A stretch of 45,860 bases of DNA, taken from positions 1-45,860 of the forward strand of contig JANWVT010000020.1 in NCBI GenBank assembly GCA_025056255.1. The letters are read 5' to 3'. Below, piece after piece: positions 34,607 through 43,588 of this stretch. The DNA comes from Bernardetiaceae bacterium (GTDB lineage Bacteria; Bacteroidota; Bacteroidia; Cytophagales; Thermoflexibacteraceae). Position numbers and translations under genes: made by a program. The notes beneath the pieces are model-generated. The model was given only the letters and a program-made list of their open reading frames with translations, was not told where the DNA came from and searched no databases. How positions within the stretch are numbered: the stretch's first letter is position 1; every line of letters begins with the position of its first letter.

Positions 34607-37009
34607 ATGGAAATTGGAATGACATTAACACAATTAGAAAATCTGTCTAAGGAAGAATTAATTGAAATCATCAAACAGCAAGAACACATTCGGCAAAGCC
34701 GCCTCACTACCACATTGCGCTTGCTGATGGACAACACTTCTGATATGATGCTTTGGCTCAACAGTCAGTTTCGCATCATTGCTTTCAACAATGCCTATGC
34801 CAAGCATATCCAAAAGCTATACAACAAGCCAATTAGCGAAGGTCAGCTAATTTCTGATATTTTACCACAAGAATCATTTCAATACTGGCAACAATATTTT
34901 CACGAGTGCACAAGCCACGCCAAACGCATAGAAGTAACCCATCATTTGCTAAGCAATGGCAAGCCCTATATTGTATCAGTAACCATGACCCCCTACATAG
35001 ATATATCGGGCAATACAGATGGTGCTGTGATTTATTTGAAAGATATTACTGAGCAAGCTATTATAGAGCAGAAACTGCGCCGTAGCGAGGCGCGGTTCAG
35101 GGCTATTATGTCTTACACTTCCGACATCATAGCTTTGATTGACGCGCAAGGAGAAACCAAATTTGTAACCCCCTCTTTTTTCAGAATTACTGGCTACGAC
35201 GAGTTGGACAGCAGTATCAGAAATGTATTTACCTTAGTTCATCCAGAGGATTTGCCTATTGCCAAAGCAGAAATGCAACGCATGCTTGCTGGCGATATAA
35301 AAAACATTCCCTTAGAAATCCGCATCAAAAAGCAAGACGGCAGCTACATCTATCTGGAAATTATTGCTCAAAACAAACTCGACGACGAGAACATCAAAGG
35401 CATTATCATCAACGGGCGAAACATCACCAATCGCAAGAAAGCAGAAGCAGAACTGATACAAGCACGACAAGCAGCTGAAGAAGCCTTAAAAATTAAAGAC
35501 AATTTTCTTTCCGTCATGAGCCATGAAATTCGTACGCCGCTTACGGCAGTAATAGGCATGGCTAATATGCTGCTACAAGACCATCCAAGCGAGCACCAAA
35601 TTGATTATTTGCGCACCTTGAATACCTCAGCAGATCATTTGCTGGCACTGATTAACGATATTTTAGATTTTTCCAAGATACAAGCAGGCAAACTTGTTTT
35701 TGAATCGGCACCATTCCACCTACCAACTTTAATTGAAAATGTATGTAACATCCATAGCCTTACAGCAGCAGAAAAAGGGCTTGTACTCAATTATAAGCTA
35801 TCAGAAGCAATACCAGCGTGGTTAGTAGGTGACAGCCTCCGCCTCAGTCAGATTCTGCATAACTTGCTAAGCAATGCCATTAAATTTACTCCTACTGGAA
35901 GCGTAGAGGTAAGGGCAACAATCTCCGGACAGCATGATGAGCGCATCTTATTGCAAATCACTGTGGCAGATACTGGCATTGGTATTCCGCCCGACCAAAT
36001 CGAACATATTTTCGAGCTTTTTACACAAGTGCAAAATAACACCACCCGCAAATATGGCGGCACAGGATTAGGGCTGGCAATTACTAAACACTTGGTAGAA
36101 ATGCAGGGAGGTAGTATTTGGGTAGAAAGCCAACCACAGAAAGGGTCGGTATTTAGCCTTGTAATTCCTTATACTATTGCCTGTGAGGTGCCACAACATA
36201 TTCAGCAACCCTCTTCTGTGCCAGAAGATGCCCTGTTTAACAAGAAAATCCTCTACATAGACGATATTCCCGTCAACCAATCTATCTTAAAAAATTTTTC
36301 TAAAATTTGGAAAACTAACCTAACAACCGCATCTTCTGGCAAAGAAGCATTGCAGCAAATAGAGCAGCAGCAAAGCCAAGGACAGTATTTTGACCTGATT
36401 ATCACCGATATTCTTATGCCAGAAATGGATGGCTATCAGGTAGCTGCCCAAATTAGGCAACACCCCGACAGCCGGCTTGCATGCACCCCAATTATTGCCC
36501 TAACAGCCGACGTATCTACCAGTGTAGAACAAAAAGCCAAAAGTGTAGGTATCGATGTATGCTTGAACAAGCCTATTGACCAACATGCTCTTCGCCGACA
36601 AATCATTGCACTGTTGTTTGAGCAAAACACCAACGCTACAAAAATAAGTTCTTCTGTCCAACAAGAAACAGCCACTTTAAAACCTGACTTTATCACTGAC
36701 AATGATGCTTTCATAGAATTTTTACAACTTGCACGCCAGCAAGTAGAACAAGCTGCCGAAAATATTCACAAAGCCTTCGTGAATGCAGACGAGGAGAGCT
36801 TGCGCAAAGAAATACACGCCATCAAACCAATGTTAGCCTACATGCACCAAGACGAGTTGATAAAGCAACTACAACATTTACGAACCACTGTAAACACTGG
36901 TAGCATTGAAGAACGCCTGATGGCAGCCATGAAAGTTGGCAATATAATGGAAAAATTATACCGACGCATAGAAAACCAACTCCAAATATTGCAAACCTCT
37001 TCTTGTTAA
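34607..37009 (+). CDS. PAS-PAS hybrid sensor histidine kinase/response regulator with Hpt-like tail
   Basis: Cytoplasmic-looking sensor; no clear membrane helix. Domains by residue from ATG 34607 (800 aa): N-terminal helical region (1-35), PAS 1 (about 40-150), PAS/PAC 2 (about 160-275), HisKA with H306 in SHEIRTPL, HATPase_c with NLLSNAIKF, DTGIGI and GGTGLGL boxes (to about 525), receiver domain (about 547-670) with D601 in DLIITDILMPEMDGY and K654 in CLNKP, and an Hpt-like helical region (about 690-785) with H737 in HAIKPM. The usual Hpt HxxKG motif has P instead of G. A TTG 14 codons upstream is in frame, but ATG 34607 suits the helical start. No partner regulator is adjacent, so the output is unknown. 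Confidence 0.92.
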   Translation: MEIGMTLTQLENLSKEELIEIIKQQEHIRQSRLTTTLRLLMDNTSDMMLWLNSQFRIIAFNNAYAKHIQKLYNKPISEGQLISDILPQESFQYWQQYFHECTSHAKRIEVTHHLLSNGKPYIVSVTMTPYIDISGNTDGAVIYLKDITEQAIIEQKLRRSEARFRAIMSYTSDIIALIDAQGETKFVTPSFFRITGYDELDSSIRNVFTLVHPEDLPIAKAEMQRMLAGDIKNIPLEIRIKKQDGSYIYLEIIAQNKLDDENIKGIIINGRNITNRKKAEAELIQARQAAEEALKIKDNFLSVMSHEIRTPLTAVIGMANMLLQDHPSEHQIDYLRTLNTSADHLLALINDILDFSKIQAGKLVFESAPFHLPTLIENVCNIHSLTAAEKGLVLNYKLSEAIPAWLVGDSLRLSQILHNLLSNAIKFTPTGSVEVRATISGQHDERILLQITVADTGIGIPPDQIEHIFELFTQVQNNTTRKYGGTGLGLAITKHLVEMQGGSIWVESQPQKGSVFSLVIPYTIACEVPQHIQQPSSVPEDALFNKKILYIDDIPVNQSILKNFSKIWKTNLTTASSGKEALQQIEQQQSQGQYFDLIITDILMPEMDGYQVAAQIRQHPDSRLACTPIIALTADVSTSVEQKAKSVGIDVCLNKPIDQHALRRQIIALLFEQNTNATKISSSVQQETATLKPDFITDNDAFIEFLQLARQQVEQAAENIHKAFVNADEESLRKEIHAIKPMLAYMHQDELIKQLQHLRTTVNTGSIEERLMAAMKVGNIMEKLYRRIENQLQILQTSSC

Positions 37010-37092
37010 TAAGCTAATCCAACTGGACAGTTAGCACGCGTACAGATGCTAAACAAATTAACAGCCAATCCGTTTATTACTTGGCTTTGGGT

Positions 37093-38397
37093 ATGATTAT
37101 GAGCAAAGTAATCTTTTTTTTGCTAATTGCAACTATTTTGTTAGCAATAGACTGGTATGTTTTTCAGGCAGTTAGAGTGGTTTGGGAAGATTCCCAAGCG
37201 CAAGCTCGACGCCTTATTTATGGTATTTATTGGGCACTTTCCTTGCTCACCATTAGTATTTTAGCCATCTACCCATACCTACCTGCTTCGGCTACTATGC
37301 TCAAAGCACGCCGGTTTGTAATGGTTTGGGGATTTATGTTTTACTTCTCTAAACTGTTTGCCATACTGTTCATTGCCATAGATGACCTGTTAAGGCTGGT
37401 GCAGTGGGTACATGTAAAACTCAGCACTTGGCTGCCTCGGGAAACTCCCTCAACACTGCCAGCTGAAAAAGCTACTGAGACATTGCTTCCGACAACTTCT
37501 GAGACCATCAGCCGCTCTGCATTTTTGATGCAAGCAGGGCTGGTAGCTGCTGCCGTCCCCTTAGCAAGCATGACCTTCGGGATTATTTCAGGAGCACATG
37601 ACTACCGCATTCGCCGCGTGCGCATCGCACTCCGCAACTTGCCTAAGGCATTCGATGGCATTCGGATTGGGCAATTATCCGATATTCATGCGGGTAGTTT
37701 TTTTAACCGAGTGGCAGTACAAGGCGGTGTGGAAATGCTGCTCAAAGAAAAACCAGACGTTGTGTTCTTCACCGGCGATTTAGTGAACGACAGCGCCGAT
37801 GAAATGCGCGACTATTTCTCTGTTTTCAAACGCGTAACAGCTCCTATGGGCGTCTATTCGGTGCTAGGCAACCACGACTACGGCGACTACAGACAATGGA
37901 GTAGCCCACAAGCCAAGTATCAAAATCTGCAAACACTCAAACAAATACACGCGGCTATGGGCTGGCGGTTGCTTATGAACGAGCACATCTATCTACAAAC
38001 AGCAGGTGAAAAGATTGCAGTTATAGGAGTAGAAAACTGGGGAGCAAAAGGCAACTTCCCCAAATATGGCAAACTACACCGTGCATATGCTGGAACAGAA
38101 CAGGCGCCTGTTAAACTGCTGCTCTCGCACGACCCTAGCCATTGGGATGCTCAGGTGCGTCCACACTATCCCGATATAGACCTGATGCTTGCCGGACATA
38201 CCCATGGCATGCAGTTTGGCATCGAAATAGGTTCATTTAAGTGGAGTCCAGTACAATATTTCTACCAGCAATGGGCAGGACTGTACCAGCAACAGCATCA
38301 GTACCTATACGTTAATCGCGGATTTGGCTACATAGGCTTTCCGGGGCGCATTGGTATTTTACCGGAAATTACCATCATTGAACTGACGCGGGCATAG
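37093..38397 (+). CDS. Membrane-anchored calcineurin-like metallophosphoesterase
   Basis: Metal-dependent phosphoesterase of the YkuE/YaeI-like type. The N-terminal third has several hydrophobic segments (for example SKVIFFLLIATILLAIDWYV and RFVMVWGFMFYFSKLFAILF), then a linker and a further hydrophobic stretch LMQAGLVAAAVPLASMTFGI. The catalytic domain carries QLSDIHAG, FFTGDLVND, LGNHDYG, LLSHDP and LAGHTHGM, the full five-motif metal site. It ends without a tail. The product is 434 aa from ATG 37093; an in-frame TTG four codons upstream is less likely. The next gene is 59 nt downstream on the same strand, so they may share a transcript. The substrate may be a lipid intermediate, as for related proteins. 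Confidence 0.9.
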   Translation: MIMSKVIFFLLIATILLAIDWYVFQAVRVVWEDSQAQARRLIYGIYWALSLLTISILAIYPYLPASATMLKARRFVMVWGFMFYFSKLFAILFIAIDDLLRLVQWVHVKLSTWLPRETPSTLPAEKATETLLPTTSETISRSAFLMQAGLVAAAVPLASMTFGIISGAHDYRIRRVRIALRNLPKAFDGIRIGQLSDIHAGSFFNRVAVQGGVEMLLKEKPDVVFFTGDLVNDSADEMRDYFSVFKRVTAPMGVYSVLGNHDYGDYRQWSSPQAKYQNLQTLKQIHAAMGWRLLMNEHIYLQTAGEKIAVIGVENWGAKGNFPKYGKLHRAYAGTEQAPVKLLLSHDPSHWDAQVRPHYPDIDLMLAGHTHGMQFGIEIGSFKWSPVQYFYQQWAGLYQQQHQYLYVNRGFGYIGFPGRIGILPEITIIELTRA

Positions 38398-38456
38398 ACT
38401 TGTGTAAAATAATTAATTTGATTAACTATACAGTCTAAAATAAGGCTCAATCTGAT

Positions 38457-39377
38457 ATGGCTCTTCCGGAAGAATACTTGCGCTATCCCTACCGCCGTCA
38501 TGCTATGGACCACGACCGCTACCGCTGGTCTAATCTTTTTGAACGTTCGCCTGTAGAGTTGCCCAACCACGCCCACATTGCTTTGTGGGTTACGGTAGTA
38601 TCGGAATTTTTTCCGCTCAATCAGCAAGGAAAGCCTTTCAAAGCACCGGGCGGAATGGTTACCCCCTACCCCGACTTCCGGCATTATTCCTCCCGCGACT
38701 ACGGCAACCGCGTGGGCATTTTCCGACTATTTAAACTGTTCGACCGCCTAAACGTTCGAGTTAGTGTTGCCATGAATGCAGCCGTAGCAGAGCGATACCC
38801 CGTTTTGGCACGTGAAATAATCAATAGGGGCTATGAAATTATCTGCCACGGCTACGATATGGATACCATCCACCACAGCGGCATGAACGAGGCAGATGAG
38901 CGCGCTATCATTCGCCAAGCCAAACAAATCATTACCGATGTAACGGGCATCATTCCACGTGGCTGGCTTTCGCCTGCTTCTGCTGAGTCTTTCCTTACCC
39001 CTGATTTGGTACAAGAAGAGGGCTTCACTTATTTGTGTGATTGGGCAAACGACGACATGCCCTACCGATTTCATACACGCAATGGCAGTTTGCTTGCCAT
39101 GCCTTACTCAGAAGAAATCAGCGACCGACAAATCATTATGGGGTATCATCATACCGAAGACCAATTTGCCCAACAAGTCAAAGACCAATTCGACACACTG
39201 CTTGCTGAAAGCAAACGGTATGGCGGGCGCATTTTGTCGATAGTGCTCTATCCTTACATTAGTGGCTTGCCGTATCGCATCCATGCCGTAGAAGAACTGC
39301 TGCGCTATATCTTGCAACGTCCGGGCGTGTGGAACGCCACAGGAAGCGAAATAGCCGATGTATGCAGCTCATTATGA
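38457..39377 (+). CDS. Polysaccharide deacetylase-like (NodB/PuuE-type) protein
   Basis: 306-aa protein with the carbohydrate esterase 4-like TIM barrel: HIALWVTVVSEFF near the start, SSRDYGNRVGIFRLFKLFDR, VSVAMNAAVAERYPVLAREI, the HGYDMDTIHHSG motif, and GWLSPASAESFLTPDLVQEE. This arrangement is closest to allantoinase PuuE and related metal-dependent or metal-lost deacetylases, not to chitin deacetylases with a secretion signal. I see no signal peptide, so it is probably cytoplasmic. The first aspartate pair of classical CE4 enzymes is not obvious, so activity is uncertain. Sits directly after the metallophosphoesterase. Confidence 0.85.
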   Translation: MALPEEYLRYPYRRHAMDHDRYRWSNLFERSPVELPNHAHIALWVTVVSEFFPLNQQGKPFKAPGGMVTPYPDFRHYSSRDYGNRVGIFRLFKLFDRLNVRVSVAMNAAVAERYPVLAREIINRGYEIICHGYDMDTIHHSGMNEADERAIIRQAKQIITDVTGIIPRGWLSPASAESFLTPDLVQEEGFTYLCDWANDDMPYRFHTRNGSLLAMPYSEEISDRQIIMGYHHTEDQFAQQVKDQFDTLLAESKRYGGRILSIVLYPYISGLPYRIHAVEELLRYILQRPGVWNATGSEIADVCSSL

Positions 39378-39554
39378 GCATCAATCAAACGCCGCAAGTA
39401 AACACACTCCCAACAAACAATCCGATACCTGTTTAATCATTAAAAAAACTAACCCCAAAGGCAGCACATATCATCACAAAACCCATCAACACATTGTTAA
39501 CAAAAAAATCACTGCACTCACCTAATTTCTTAGTTACGTAAAATTATTCAAGCT

Positions 39555-40343
39555 ATGAAAACGATTGTATTGTCAATCCTAATTCTTGTCTTGGTTGGAC
39601 GGCATGCTGCGGCACAAAACATTGCCTTTAATCAAGATGTTTTCGACAAATTTGTTGAAATGCGCGTGGGTGATGGCAAAAAACCAGTTTATTGGTATTG
39701 CTATGGCGAAGTATATTCTTATCCAGATGGTACGTTGCTTAGCCGCATGGAAGGCATTGATGCCGCTAACTTAATTCGAATTAGCAAAGACAGCGTTATT
39801 CAGCTCAACCGCAAGATTTTTGTTTATACCGATGCACAAACCAATCAAGTGCTAAAAGAGTACAATGGTCAGAAAGTCAGCCATATAGAGTACCCGTATC
39901 AAAAAATTACTTACGTGCTGAAAGGCGACCGTATGGCAAGTTATGTGGAGCAAGGCAGTGGCGAACGCATCACCAAAATAGGACCCGGCTACAAAACATT
40001 TGCCCGCAAAATGGGCGACAGCTACGTATTCACTGCTCCTGTTTTCTTAGATTGGGATACACCGCGCGGGAAATACGAGGCTTATGAAAACTATGATTTT
40101 TACTACTTTCCTAAGAAAAGCAAGCTACAACACCGTTATCAACTTAGCTGGGTGCGCTATGGCGATTTGCCGCCCTTCTTCGGGCAAGGAAAGAAAGGCA
40201 TTATTCAGCTAGTATGTTACCGCGTAGATGACTTCGAAAAAATTCCAGACCCTATTCGCTCTTATATTCGCAACGAAGCCCAGCTATGGCTCAATCCCCC
40301 CAAAGACCTGCAAGAAATTGCGCAGTTACAGCAGCGAAAGTGA
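39555..40343 (+). CDS. Secreted DUF1838-like protein
   Basis: 262-aa protein with a signal peptide (about 1-21, ending HAAAQN). The remainder is beta-rich with motifs VYWYCYGEVYSYPDG, LLSRMEGIDAANLIRISK, NRKIFVYTDAQTNQVLKEYN and a C-terminal RYGDLPPFFGQGK segment. The layout is like DUF1838 family proteins (W/Y-G-x-V/L-Y near the start, Y-x-D-x-x-T in the middle), but I am not certain. Function unknown. It has 177 nt of non-coding DNA before it and is followed by the dispersed repeat element. Confidence 0.75.
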   Translation: MKTIVLSILILVLVGRHAAAQNIAFNQDVFDKFVEMRVGDGKKPVYWYCYGEVYSYPDGTLLSRMEGIDAANLIRISKDSVIQLNRKIFVYTDAQTNQVLKEYNGQKVSHIEYPYQKITYVLKGDRMASYVEQGSGERITKIGPGYKTFARKMGDSYVFTAPVFLDWDTPRGKYEAYENYDFYYFPKKSKLQHRYQLSWVRYGDLPPFFGQGKKGIIQLVCYRVDDFEKIPDPIRSYIRNEAQLWLNPPKDLQEIAQLQQRK

Positions 40344-40401
40344 TAGCTCCACTGCCCAGTATCTACTTTTGCTCATTGATGGCAAGGTTTTTTATCAAAC
40401 C

Positions 40402-40588
40402 TAAGTAGTTGTGGAGGTTTTTGTTAGATTCATTTTGCCAAATGCATATTAAAGGCAAACTCGCCGTTATTCGTTACCTCCTGAGCGCCCCTTACCGTGC
40501 GAGCAGAGGCATGCAACAGCAAAGATATTTTGGCGTGTAGCAAGAGGAAAACTCCAAACTCCGCAATCCAAAATCCGAAATCCGAAAT
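40402..40588 (+). repeat. Dispersed ~185-nt element, copy A, with heptamer tail
   Basis: On the plus strand this begins TAAGTAGTTGTGGAGG and continues through GGTTTTTGTTAGATTCATTT, GGCATGCAACAGCAAAGA and TTTTGGCGTGTAGCAAGAGG to heptamers CCAAACT, CCGCAAT, CCAAAAT, CCGAAAT, CCGAAAT (40554-40588). It is the same element as 30392-30574 (minus). It starts about 60 nt after the stop codon of the DUF1838-like gene, in sense orientation. The gap from 40344 to 40925 holds this element, a second heptamer array and otherwise no gene I can see. Confidence 0.75.
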
Positions 40589-40701
40589 CCCTAAGCTCTT
40601 GTTCGTGTCCTTTGTTGCGCGTGGGGGCAGGCGCAACGGCGAAAGAAAATCTCACAATTCCGAACTCTAAACTCCGAAATCCAAAATCCAAACTCCCATA
40701 G
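40589..40701 (+). repeat. Second heptamer array with hairpin spacer
   Basis: After CTTGTTCGTGTCCTTTG (related to the hairpins at 1-20 and 135-176), an inverted repeat TTGCGC...GCGCAA spans about 40614-40636. Heptamers CCGAACT, CTAAACT, CCGAAAT, CCAAAAT, CCAAACT follow at 40660-40694. The stretch GTGGGGGCAGGCGCAACGGC looks like a degraded relative of the core of the dispersed element. From 40702 to 40925 I see no repeats; a weak TTG/TACTTTTA promoter-like pair lies just before the next gene. Confidence 0.6.
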
Positions 40702-40925
40702 CTTAGTGCCGATACTCACCCAACACTGCTCCCCCAAATACCCCCTGAGTTAGGAGCTTCTATCAGGTGGCTGCATATGAGCAAAGCCAAATAAGATACA
40801 ATACAACTGGCATTCACTCATCATACAACTAACAAGAGTGTTGTTTTTTTAAATGCATGTTGTAACTTTAAATTAATCTTTTGTTCACACTATCTTCCCA
40901 CTTTTTACTTTTAACAGCTACACCT

Positions 40926-41342
40926 ATGCAAGTTGAAGACAAATATCACAGCAACTATATTTTTTGCAATACAAACGGTAGTGTGCAGTACGACGAACAG
41001 TGTGGTTGTGTATTACTAACTCTTAAAGGCTACGCACAAGGAAGCGAGTACAGAGATTTAATGAATCAAGCTATTTTGCTATTAAAAAAGCACAATTGCT
41101 CAAAGCTATTGGGCAATACCAGCCAAAGCGAGGTTATTCCGTTGGAAGACCAAGACTGGACTAATAGCGAGTGGGCAGAACGCGCCATTCAAGCTGGTCT
41201 CAGATACAATGCCATTGTTTTGGCAGAAGATATTTTTGGCAGACTTTCAATAGAATCTATTACTGAAAGCGCTAAAACTGTGGTAGTTCAATATTTTAAC
41301 AGCCTATCCGAAGCCAAGAAATGGCTGAACGCCATTGCATGA
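40926..41342 (+). CDS. SpoIIAA/STAS-like domain protein
   Basis: 138-aa cytoplasmic protein of the SpoIIAA-like (STAS/SEC14-like) kind common in Cytophagales: strands CVLLTLKGYAQGSEYRDLMN, ILLLKKHNCSKLLGNTSQSE, WAERAIQAGLRYNAIVLAED and a C-terminal helix SEAKKWLNAIA. No phosphorylatable serine motif of anti-sigma antagonists is evident, so a switch role is uncertain. Start at ATG 40926 because the upstream frame only offers a TTG in untranslated-looking sequence. Convergent with the SPFH gene, with a 9-nt gap. Confidence 0.75.
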   Translation: MQVEDKYHSNYIFCNTNGSVQYDEQCGCVLLTLKGYAQGSEYRDLMNQAILLLKKHNCSKLLGNTSQSEVIPLEDQDWTNSEWAERAIQAGLRYNAIVLAEDIFGRLSIESITESAKTVVVQYFNSLSEAKKWLNAIA

Positions 41343-41351
41343 CCAGAACCG

Positions 41352-42446
41352 TTACATAGGAGGCAAAGGAGGAGGTACAGCAGCGAAAATACTATTGAGT
41401 GCTTGTACTTGTCCGGCGGGCGTCCAGTTGCTCATACCTTGCATCCATACTAACGAGTTGCGATTGACTTGTCCATTAGTTGCCATTTGAGCGAGTTGAG
41501 AGATATTAAAGGGTCCTTGTTGTTGCCCGTTGATAGCTACAAAGAATTGCAAGGGAGGCGGAACTGGCGGCGGATTATTAGGAGCGGTATTACTCGCCAT
41601 GCTGTTCACCATTTGATTGCCGATGCCAAAGCCCATACCTACCCCCATGCCAGCTGCTATACCCCCAGCAGGATTATCAGCAGCTTTTTCAATAGCATTG
41701 GCGGCTTGAAACTTGGTGTATTGGTCTAGGTTGCCTAAAATGCCCATGCTGCTGCGTTTGTCTAACATAGCTTCTATCTCCGGTGGCAAGGAAATATTTT
41801 CTACTAACACTTTTACCACTTCTACGCCGTATTGGTCAAAATCGTGCGAGATTTTCTCTTTGATGTAGTTGGAAAACTCATTTACGTTCCCCGCCATGTC
41901 CAAAACAGGAATTTTTGACTCGCCAATAATATCGGTAAAGCGCGTAATAATCAGGTTGCGCAGATTGTCTGCTACGTCTTCGGCGCGAAACTGATTGTTA
42001 GTACCCACCAGTTCTTTTACAAATTTGGCTGGGTCGCTAATGCGTACCGAATAGGTGCCGAAAGCTCTTACTCGCACCGGACCAATTTCAGGGTCGCGAA
42101 GAGTAATCGGATTTTTAGTGCCCCACTTCCAGTTTGTAAAGGTTTTAGTGTTTACAAAATAAACTTCAGCCTTAAATGGACTCTCAAAGCCATACTTCCA
42201 ACCTTTTAGCGTACTAAGAATAGGCATGTTTTGTGTAACAAGCGTATGCGTTCCCGGACCGTACACATCGGCAAGTTGTCCTTCATTGATAAATATGGCT
42301 GCTTGCGACTCGCGCACGATGAGCTTGGCACCGTATTTAATTTCATTATTGGCATGGTCAAAACGCCAAACCAGTGTATCGCGGCTGTCGTCTAACCACT
42401 CAATAATTTCAATGAATTGTTTGCTGAGAAAATTAAAAATGCCCAT
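41352..42446 (-). CDS. SPFH-domain protein (YdjI/virion-core type) with C-terminal GYF_2 domain
   Basis: 364-aa protein. N-terminal WLDDSRDTLVWRFDHANNEIKYG and QAAIFINEGQLADVYGPGTH are typical of the SPFH-like YdjI family. The SPFH domain covers about 20-230 and ends in a coiled-coil/helical part (VEVVKVLVENISLPPEIEAM). A glycine/methionine-rich hydrophobic linker AAGMGVGMGFGIG and proline-rich NNPPPVPPPLQ lead to a GYF_2-like domain (about 300-355: FFVAINGQQQGPFNISQL, LVWMQGMSNWTPAG). No signal peptide or classic membrane helix. The family forms membrane-linked scaffolds; the partner recognised by GYF_2 is unknown. Convergent with the STAS-like gene. Confidence 0.88.
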   Translation of the reverse strand: MGIFNFLSKQFIEIIEWLDDSRDTLVWRFDHANNEIKYGAKLIVRESQAAIFINEGQLADVYGPGTHTLVTQNMPILSTLKGWKYGFESPFKAEVYFVNTKTFTNWKWGTKNPITLRDPEIGPVRVRAFGTYSVRISDPAKFVKELVGTNNQFRAEDVADNLRNLIITRFTDIIGESKIPVLDMAGNVNEFSNYIKEKISHDFDQYGVEVVKVLVENISLPPEIEAMLDKRSSMGILGNLDQYTKFQAANAIEKAADNPAGGIAAGMGVGMGFGIGNQMVNSMASNTAPNNPPPVPPPLQFFVAINGQQQGPFNISQLAQMATNGQVNRNSLVWMQGMSNWTPAGQVQALNSIFAAVPPPLPPM

Positions 42447-42508
42447 TGCCGTTGTATTTGCTTATTGGCAATATAGGAATTTTTTAATAAAAATGCTTTT
42501 TGCTTGGT

Positions 42509-42516
42509 TAGATTTG
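42509..42516 (+). promoter_or_regulatory. Possible -7 element of the ZIP gene
   Basis: TAGATTTG matches TAnnTTTG and lies 19 nt before the ATG of the ZIP transporter. No clear -33 TTG at the expected distance. Confidence 0.3.
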
Positions 42517-42535
42517 TAAATAATCGCTTAGCTAT

Positions 42536-43360
42536 ATGTTTGATACCATTGTGGAGTATTTTTCGCAGATTTCGCCTGTAAAAGGTGCTTTTTTAGCTAC
42601 TCTTTTTACGTGGTTAGTTACCGCTGCTGGTGCTTCGGTAGTGTTTCTTTTCCGACAAATGAATCGTACTGTACTGGATGGCATGCTTGGCTTCACCGGT
42701 GGAGTGATGATTGCAGCAAGTTTTTGGAGCTTGCTCGCCCCTGCCATAGCCATGAGCAACGGAGACAGCAAGCTCTTGAAATTACTGCCTGTGGTGATAG
42801 GATTTACCAGTGGTGCGCTTTTTTTATTTTTCTTAGATAAATTCTTACCTCATTTGCACATCAATTTTAAAGAAACCGAGGGTATGCAGTCAACTTGGCA
42901 ACGCACTACGCTGCTTGTTTTGGCTATTACCCTGCACAATATTCCCGAAGGATTAGCCGTAGGCGTGTTGTTTGGAGGTGTTGCAGCAGGCATACCGGAG
43001 GCAAGTATCTCTGGTGCGGTAACCTTAGCAATAGGCATTGGGCTGCAAAACTTCCCAGAAGGAATAGCTGTTGCCATCCCGTTGCGCCGCATGGGCATGA
43101 GCCGCGCCAAAAGTTTTCTTTACGGGCAGTTTTCGGCGTTAGTAGAACCCGTAGCAGGCGTATTAGGGGCAGTAGCTGTTAGTTTTTTTACACCCGTGCT
43201 CCCTTTTGCTCTTGCATTTGCTGCCGGCGCTATGATTTTTGTAGTAGTGGAAGAGGTAATTCCAGAAACCCAGTTAGACCAAAATACCGATATTGCCACC
43301 TTAGGATTTATTGCAGGTTTTATAGTAATGATGACGCTGGACGTAGTACTGGGCGCGTAA
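42536..43360 (+). CDS. ZIP family metal transporter
   Basis: Integral inner-membrane divalent cation (probably zinc) importer of the GufA-like ZIP subfamily. About eight hydrophobic segments. The metal-site helices carry LHNIPEGLAVGVLFGG (TM4) and GLQNFPEGIAVAIPLRR (TM5), the two HN/QNxPEG motifs diagnostic of ZIPs; the TM4 histidine is present and in TM5 glutamine replaces it, as often in GufA-like members. The length is 274 aa. Divergent from the SPFH gene; terminator downstream at 43468. Confidence 0.93.
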   Translation: MFDTIVEYFSQISPVKGAFLATLFTWLVTAAGASVVFLFRQMNRTVLDGMLGFTGGVMIAASFWSLLAPAIAMSNGDSKLLKLLPVVIGFTSGALFLFFLDKFLPHLHINFKETEGMQSTWQRTTLLVLAITLHNIPEGLAVGVLFGGVAAGIPEASISGAVTLAIGIGLQNFPEGIAVAIPLRRMGMSRAKSFLYGQFSALVEPVAGVLGAVAVSFFTPVLPFALAFAAGAMIFVVVEEVIPETQLDQNTDIATLGFIAGFIVMMTLDVVLGA

Positions 43361-43467
43361 AACACGCCTGTTAGGCAATTAAGCATCTGAAAAATGTAAT
43401 TTCTATGCCGCCTTTGCACTGCATTTTTACTTAGAGCATGTAGAGTCCCTTGCTACACAGCACCTAC

Positions 43468-43499
43468 AAACCCGACAGTTTTCAAAAACTGCCGGGTTT
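43468..43499. terminator. Bidirectional intrinsic terminator
   Basis: Inverted repeat AAACCCG-A-CAGTTTT/AAAACTG-C-CGGGTTT with a short loop, followed by TTTT on the plus strand and TTTG on the minus strand, between the convergent ZIP and saccharopine-dehydrogenase-like genes. Arm plan resembles the 34-nt hairpins at 7765 and 11873. Confidence 0.75.
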
Positions 43500-43588
43500 T
43501 ACAGCGTTTGTTACAGCAGCATAGCAAAAATCGATTTGCCTGTAAGTTGAAGCTAATCATGAATCATTCACATGAAACCATAGCATTT

